Of a stretch of 64,000 nt of DNA, positions 59,062-64,000 are shown piece after piece; the first letter of the stretch is position 1; every line of letters begins with the position of its first letter. Both the position numbers and the translations under genes were made by a program. Under the pieces are notes generated by a model, which made no database searches, was not told where the DNA came from, and saw nothing but the letters and a program-made list of their open reading frames with translations. The DNA comes from Rhinopomastus cyanomelas. Taxonomy: Eukaryota > Chordata > Aves > Bucerotiformes > Rhinopomastidae. The DNA lies in NCBI GenBank assembly GCA_013400115.1, contig VXBP01003649.1, positions 124,001 to 188,000 of the forward strand, read 5' to 3'.

Positions 59062-59690
59062 AGAATCACAGAATCATCATGCTTGGAAAAGATTGGAAGA
59101 CCGTCAAGATCATCAAGTCTAACCATTTACCCTACAATCCCTAATCACTAAACAATCCCCTGAAATGCTTTATCAATCTGGTTTTTTAACTCCTCTGGGG
59201 ATGGTTCCTCCATCCCCTTCCTGGGCAGCCTGTTCTAAGGCCTCCCCACTCTGGGAAGAATATTTTCATAAGATGCAATCTGAATCTCCCCTGGCACAAC
59301 AATTTCCTCTTGTCCTATTGTTAGTCACTAGGGAGAAGAAGCACACACCTTCCTCACTACAACCGCCTTTCAAGTAGTTGTAAAGAGAAGTGAGGTCTCC
59401 CCTCAGCCTCCTCTTCTCCAGGCTGAACAGCCTCAGCTCCCTCAGCCTCTCCTCATCAGACCTATTCTCCAGATTCCTAATTAGCTGAGTTGCCTTTTTC
59501 TACACCCTCTCCAGCACCTCACTGTCCTTCCTATACTGCAGTACCCAAAACTCCACCCAGTACTCGAGGCATAGCCACACCAAGGTCAGAATCACCTCCT
59601 TGTTCCTGCTGGACACATTAGTTCTGATGCAGGCCTGGATGTCTTTGGTCTTCTCAGCCACCTGGGTACACTGCTGGCTCATGTTCATCA
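59062..59690 (-). mobile_element. CR1, 0.63 kb
   Basis: Tail 'tagaatcacagaatcatcatg', UTR 'tctaaccatttaccctacaatc', coding end and part of the distal reverse transcriptase up to 'cactgctggctcatgttcat'. Several frameshifts. A 17-bp loss near 59290 shortens the RFRLDxR block. Confidence 0.91.
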
Positions 59691-60368
59691 GAATAAAACC
59701 TCTCTTCATCAAATGTCCTTAAATACATTTAGTAGGTTTTTTGCCTCTGCTGTCTTATTACGAAAGAGAGATTTTTGTGGCAAGACAAGTACTTTGAGGA
59801 CATGAGTTGACTCGTGGAGTTAATGAGCAAAGACGGCATTAAGTTCAGCATTTTCTACAAGGGATTAAAAATCAAACACTGGTCATGCTACAAAACATGT
59901 AGCAAATACAGAGAAACTTTATATTTCATTCTCTCAAATTTAGAAACCAGCAAGGGGGAAAGCGGATGTATGGAGTTAAAATCTACTGTTCAACAGAAAG
60001 TGAAAATGCATATTCATTAAGCAAACAGCATTGCCTGAAAAAATCCCAGGAACTAAGCTACATTTCACTTGACAGTGCTGTTTCACAAATACATAAAGAC
60101 AGCTAATGAACTGAATTAGCTGCCTGGTCTCTGGACATATTTAACCACTAACTATTTGCTAATAATTCAGTGCTGGAAGAGAATATATTGCCAGTGGCAT
60201 AATTCAAAGTATAGTTATAAAGAATATTTCAATATGCTACTTTTATATGAAATCAAAATTGTTACGTTGCTTTCCACAGAATAAAATTGGATATTCAATC
60301 ACAAAATAGAATTACAACTCAAAATTAAATGTAATCCTTTACTCTGTAAGTTTAAATGATACACTGCT
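59691..60368. other. Unique AT-rich DNA
   Basis: Nothing recognised. Confidence 0.5.
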
Positions 60369-60716
60369 GTGCTGGTTTGGCCCTAGACTGGGGGCAGGTA
60401 CCCACCAAAGCCGCTGGATGGACAAGGGAAAGAAAAATATAGATAGAGGCTAGTTAGTAAAGACAACAATAGTTTATAAAGCAGAACCAACAGCCATGTG
60501 TAAAAGCAAAGGCAAATCATAAAGATTATTCTCTACTTCTTGTCAGTGAAGGGTATTCAGGTATCTTTGTAGGATGTACATAGTGGTTTCTCCAGAGGAC
60601 AAAATGCGATCAACTAATGCATTCCTCTTCCTTCCTTTAACCCATTATTTTGTACCTGATATGTCATGGGGAGGATCAACTGCATCCCAGATAAACTCAA
60701 TATAAATGCAAAACCA
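60369..60716 (+). mobile_element. Probable solo LTR of an avian ERVL-type element, degraded
   Basis: Begins 'tgctgtgctggtttggccc', the type of 5' end common in avian ERVL-like LTRs. It then follows the order I associate with that LTR class: 'cccaccaaagccgctgg', a purine-rich 'gacaagggaaagaaaaatat', 'tagtttataaagcagaacc' and, downstream, 'gatatgtcatgggg'. The right end is ill defined ('gcaaaaccaaaaaatc'). It is about 350 bp with no internal viral genes. Assigned from memory of the repeat class. Confidence 0.55.
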
Positions 60717-60813
60717 AAAAATCAATAACCTAATCCAGCAATGCTCATGAAATACAAATATAAGAGCTGTCAGAAGTTAATTATGTTAAGAAGAATGTGA
60801 TAGAATCACAATC

Positions 60814-61061
60814 AGTTTTGGCCACCTTAATACAAGGACATTGCACTGCTGGAGCATGTCCAAAGGAAGGGCAAGAAGGCTCATGAAGAACCTGGAAGAC
60901 AGATCTTATGAGGAGTGGCTGAGGGAACTGCTGTTGTAGAAAACAAGGCTGATGGGAGAACTTTTCACTCTCTAACTACCTGAAAAGAGATTGGAGCAAG
61001 GAAGGGACAGCCTCATCTCCCTAGCTACAAGTAAAAAGACAAGATCCTATGATCCTATGAA
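60814..61061 (+). mobile_element. CR1 with internal deletion reaching the tail
   Basis: The coding block from 'cagttttggccaccttaatac' through 'gacagatcttatgaggag' to 'ctagctacaagtaaaaagac' is followed at once by 'aagatcctatgatcctatga', two ATCCTATG octamers. The last roughly 300 bp of coding end and UTR have been lost between them. Stops are present, so it is inactive. Confidence 0.78.
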
Positions 61062-62827
61062 ATGGTCAAATGTGGCACTAAGACAGATTCAGACTGGGTA
61101 TTCTATGACAGGGGTGCTGTCTGAGGGTTTCGGTGGAATAGACAAATGGGAAAAAGTCTCATTTGCAAACTGCTGTGGAGCCAAAACTAGAAGAAAGATT
61201 AAGATTCTTGCAAGGGGAATTCAGGTATCCATTTGGATTTTGTAGAGTACAAAACAAATACAACAGGAAAACACTTCAACAAACCAACCCACTAACAAAC
61301 AGAACCTGACTAGCTTCTCCTTCAGCAAAAATAAAAAGCATTTCCAGCTTAAATATCCTTGCCAATGCTGGCTTTCCATTTTGCATGTTCACATTCAAAG
61401 TGTATTCATACTTGACTAACAATTCCCCTAACAAGCAACTACTTAGAGCTGTGTTTGTGCTACTGTTAAAGCCATTAGAACAGTATAGACACAATTTTAT
61501 TTCCTTCCAGCCTTCATTTCTACAAGCTGTTTGGTGATTCAGTTTATTAAATATTTCTGTGAGGATATAAGAACATTCTATGAAGAGTGTAGTGCTTCAA
61601 CATGTTTTTCGGCATGTTGTTCTCAAATGCCACCAAAATCCCCTTCCAGTCAGTATTCAAATGTCCTTTTCTCTACTGGCATTCCTTGATGTGCCTTGAC
61701 GTTCTGACCTTGCACCGTTTTCTCTGATAATGTTCAACTTTTCTCTTTTTCAATCTTAATTGCCTTCCTGCATACCACTCCATGTATCACTCGAGGTGGA
61801 ACTGACAGAGATGTCACTGCTATACAAAAGGGGTTTCAACTGCTTCTAATTTGCTCCCTTATATACAGAAGTGTTTTCCAGAGGCATTCTTCCTTGTGAT
61901 TTTGCAAAAATATGGCTTGTCTAGTGGAAGTAGAGACATTAGAGATATAAAAACTTTCCAACACTAGAATAGTTAACTTTCAAGAATGAAATAATGAATC
62001 TCTTCACACTGGGCCCAATTTTAATTTTATATTCCAACTACAATGTTAAAAACAATCAAGATTCAGCAGTTATTTTGCATTTAAAATAGAATAATGAATT
62101 AGCATCTGATGCTCTCTAAAGACAAGCCTTCGAAAATATGAACCCTGTTTGATGGTTCACTATGTCCCAGTTATTGAACATACACACTGCAGTGAAGACA
62201 TTCTCTGACTGAACTAAGAAAACATAAAAAGTCTCTTTAGAATATACATCATTTGCTGAGGGGAAAAAAAAAAGTGTTCTTGGAACACTATTAGATCAGA
62301 GCCAGGTTTAATTGTTTGTTTTTCATGTATAAAGTACAGCAATACATCCTTCCACAATTATTATTTACACACTTACTGTCCAAATTAGCACAATCAAAAA
62401 TAGTGTTGCCACCAATAACACTGTTCTTGACAACCAATCAGATTTAAGAATATTGTTGAACTCTCATAAATCAGAAAAGCTCTAAAGAGACAATTAGAAC
62501 ACATCATATAAGAGTAGCTGCCAGCTGAAAGCATAAATGTGGTTTGCATATGAAAACCAACATTATTATTTCTACTTCTATTTATAAAGAAAACAATGCA
62601 AATGTTGTACAATTCCCAAGTCCTAAGATCTGAATTGTTTCTCTATCAACCTGCTTTCTTTTGTGTGATTTTCATTATTACACACAGTACATTCAGTTAC
62701 AGCACCACTTGCTGTAAAGTCTGTGGCCTTCCTCAGGAAATGAGGTTTCTGAACTTTCTCATAGTGATAACCAACCAAAAGTCAAACCTAGGCTACAAAA
62801 ATGAAATCAGGCCAAGCCAGCCCACAT
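61062..62827. other. Unique AT-rich DNA, 1.8 kb
   Basis: No repeat or gene recognised. An A run lies at 62262-62274. Confidence 0.55.
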
Positions 62828-63342
62828 GAATCAAAGAATTACAGAGGTTGGAAAAGACCCCTGGGATCATCAAGTCCTCTCATCAACCGTACTCTACAAG
62901 TTCACCTCTAAACCAGATACCCCAACATTACATCTAAGCGTCTTTTAAACTCAACCGGGGATCAGGACTCAAACACAACCCTGGGCAGCCCATTCCAGTG
63001 CCTGAGCACTCTTTCTCTGAAGAATTTTTTTCCTGATGTCCAATCTAATCCCACCTTGTTGGAGCTTGAAACCCTTCCTTCTGGTTCTGTCACTAACTAC
63101 CTGTGAGAAGAGACCAGCGCTGACAATTCTGCAATGTTCTTTCAGTTAGCTGTAGAGAGCAATGAGGTCTTCCCTCCACCTCCTCTTCCTCAAACTAAAC
63201 AGCCCCAACTCTCTCAATCTCTCCTCATCAGTTTTATTCTCCAGGCCTTTCCTCAGCTTCATTGCCCTCCTCTGCACTCGCTCCAGCACCTCGATGTCTT
63301 CTTTGTACTGAGGCGCCCAAAACTGGACCCAGTACTGCAGCT
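62828..63342 (-). mobile_element. CR1, 0.51 kb, near-identical to the copy at 57.3 kb
   Basis: Minus-strand CR1 sharing with 57421-57911 the premature TAA, the seven-A frameshift and the UTR, at about 99.4% identity. The ends differ. The tail here is 'ctgtaattctttgattc' instead of 'gaatgattctgtgattc', and the 5' truncation is at 63336-63342 instead of 57258. Confidence 0.94.
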
Positions 63343-63777
63343 GAGAATCTTACTTCAGTTAAAGCTTCGGCCAACATCTGTATCACGTCCAGCAGTAATT
63401 GCCCAGTGGAAAACTGATCAACTGGAAGATACTAAAGGCAACTGCAAAACATCTGTGCACCTGTTTCCCACATTTATACAATACTTGTGATATATGCAGA
63501 ACAATTAGCATACTTAGCCATGTGTTTCTAGCTTCCAGATGATAAACACCTTGACACTTCTTTCAATTTTATAACTGTCCCATTTGTTCTGTTATATAAT
63601 TATTAATGAGGTTGTGTTTGTTCTCTTTCAGGGACAGCTTGATGTGGGAAGGAAATGTTTGTCACATGCATGAAAACAACTCACACTTATTCATAAGCAA
63701 TAATACATAAGTTATTTATGTTTATCCTCCTGATAGTGATAGCACCCTATCTAAAGGTAGAAGGAGAGGGAAAGGGA
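63343..63777. other. Unique sequence
   Basis: Nothing recognised. A purine-rich patch lies at 63757-63778, next to the following CR1. Confidence 0.45.
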
Positions 63778-63962
63778 AATGACAGAGCACTGGAATGAGC
63801 TACCCAGGGGGGTTGTGGAATCTCCTTCCCTGGAGATATTTTAAAACCACTTGGATATGTTCCTGTGTGACTTGGTCTAGGTGATCCTGATGTGGCAGGG
63901 AGATTGGACTAGATGATCTTTCAAGGTCCCTTCCAATTCCTAATGTTCTGTGATTCTGTGAC
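63778..63962 (+). mobile_element. CR1 3' end fragment
   Basis: Coding end from 'tgacagagcactggaatgagc', UTR 'ctgatgtggcagggagattgg', ending 'gttctgtgattctgtgac'. Main subfamily, 5'-truncated. Confidence 0.92.
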
Positions 63963-64000
63963 AGTTTGGTTCTTTTTTTTAGCAGAAAGTTTGCATTCTT

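Overview
This window looks like intergenic or intronic DNA from a bird. The evidence is the very high density of CR1 LINE retrotransposons. About 47 copies end in the avian CR1 octamer tail (ATTCTRTG units, or their complement CAYAGAAT), and several still encode the C-terminal part of the CR1 reverse transcriptase. Summing my boundaries, CR1 covers about 16-17 kb, roughly a quarter of the window. That is high for a bird and would fit a CR1-rich lineage such as Piciformes, but the sequence alone does not fix the species. I found no host protein-coding exon, rRNA or CRISPR array that I can support. The only tRNA-like sequence is a tRNA-derived retroposon head.

Layout. 1-31 kb is CR1-dense, with about 31 copies. 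It includes the longest CR1 reverse transcriptase fragment (17.1-18.5 kb, FADD active site visible), which sits inside an older CR1, and a second long reverse transcriptase fragment at 13.9-14.8 kb. 31-46 kb has sparser CR1. It holds a short composite retroposon at 35.04-35.24 kb (tRNA-Lys-like head, CR1 3' tail, the architecture of a CR1-mobilised SINE) and a CR1 at 44.1-45.2 kb that keeps endonuclease sequence but has lost most of the reverse transcriptase. 46-57 kb is mostly unique AT-rich DNA. It contains a 0.96-kb structure bounded by 124-bp inverted repeats (48.99-49.95 kb), one of two copies of an LTR-like repeat (51.1-51.7 kb; the other is at 8.6-9.0 kb) and an RFX-type X-box palindrome at 55.58 kb. 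57-64 kb holds a pair of CR1 copies in opposite orientation that differ at only three positions over about 490 bp, plus a probable solo LTR at 60.4-60.7 kb.

Functionally there is no operon or gene set here. The content is a layered record of CR1 retrotransposition (about two thirds of copies lie on the minus strand), nested insertions, internal deletions and possible gene conversion, with a few candidate regulatory elements in the unique DNA. All CR1 reverse transcriptase and endonuclease frames are truncated or broken. The most interesting items are the tRNA-Lys/CR1 composite SINE candidate, the near-identical inverted CR1 pair, the long inverted-repeat element and the X-box palindrome.
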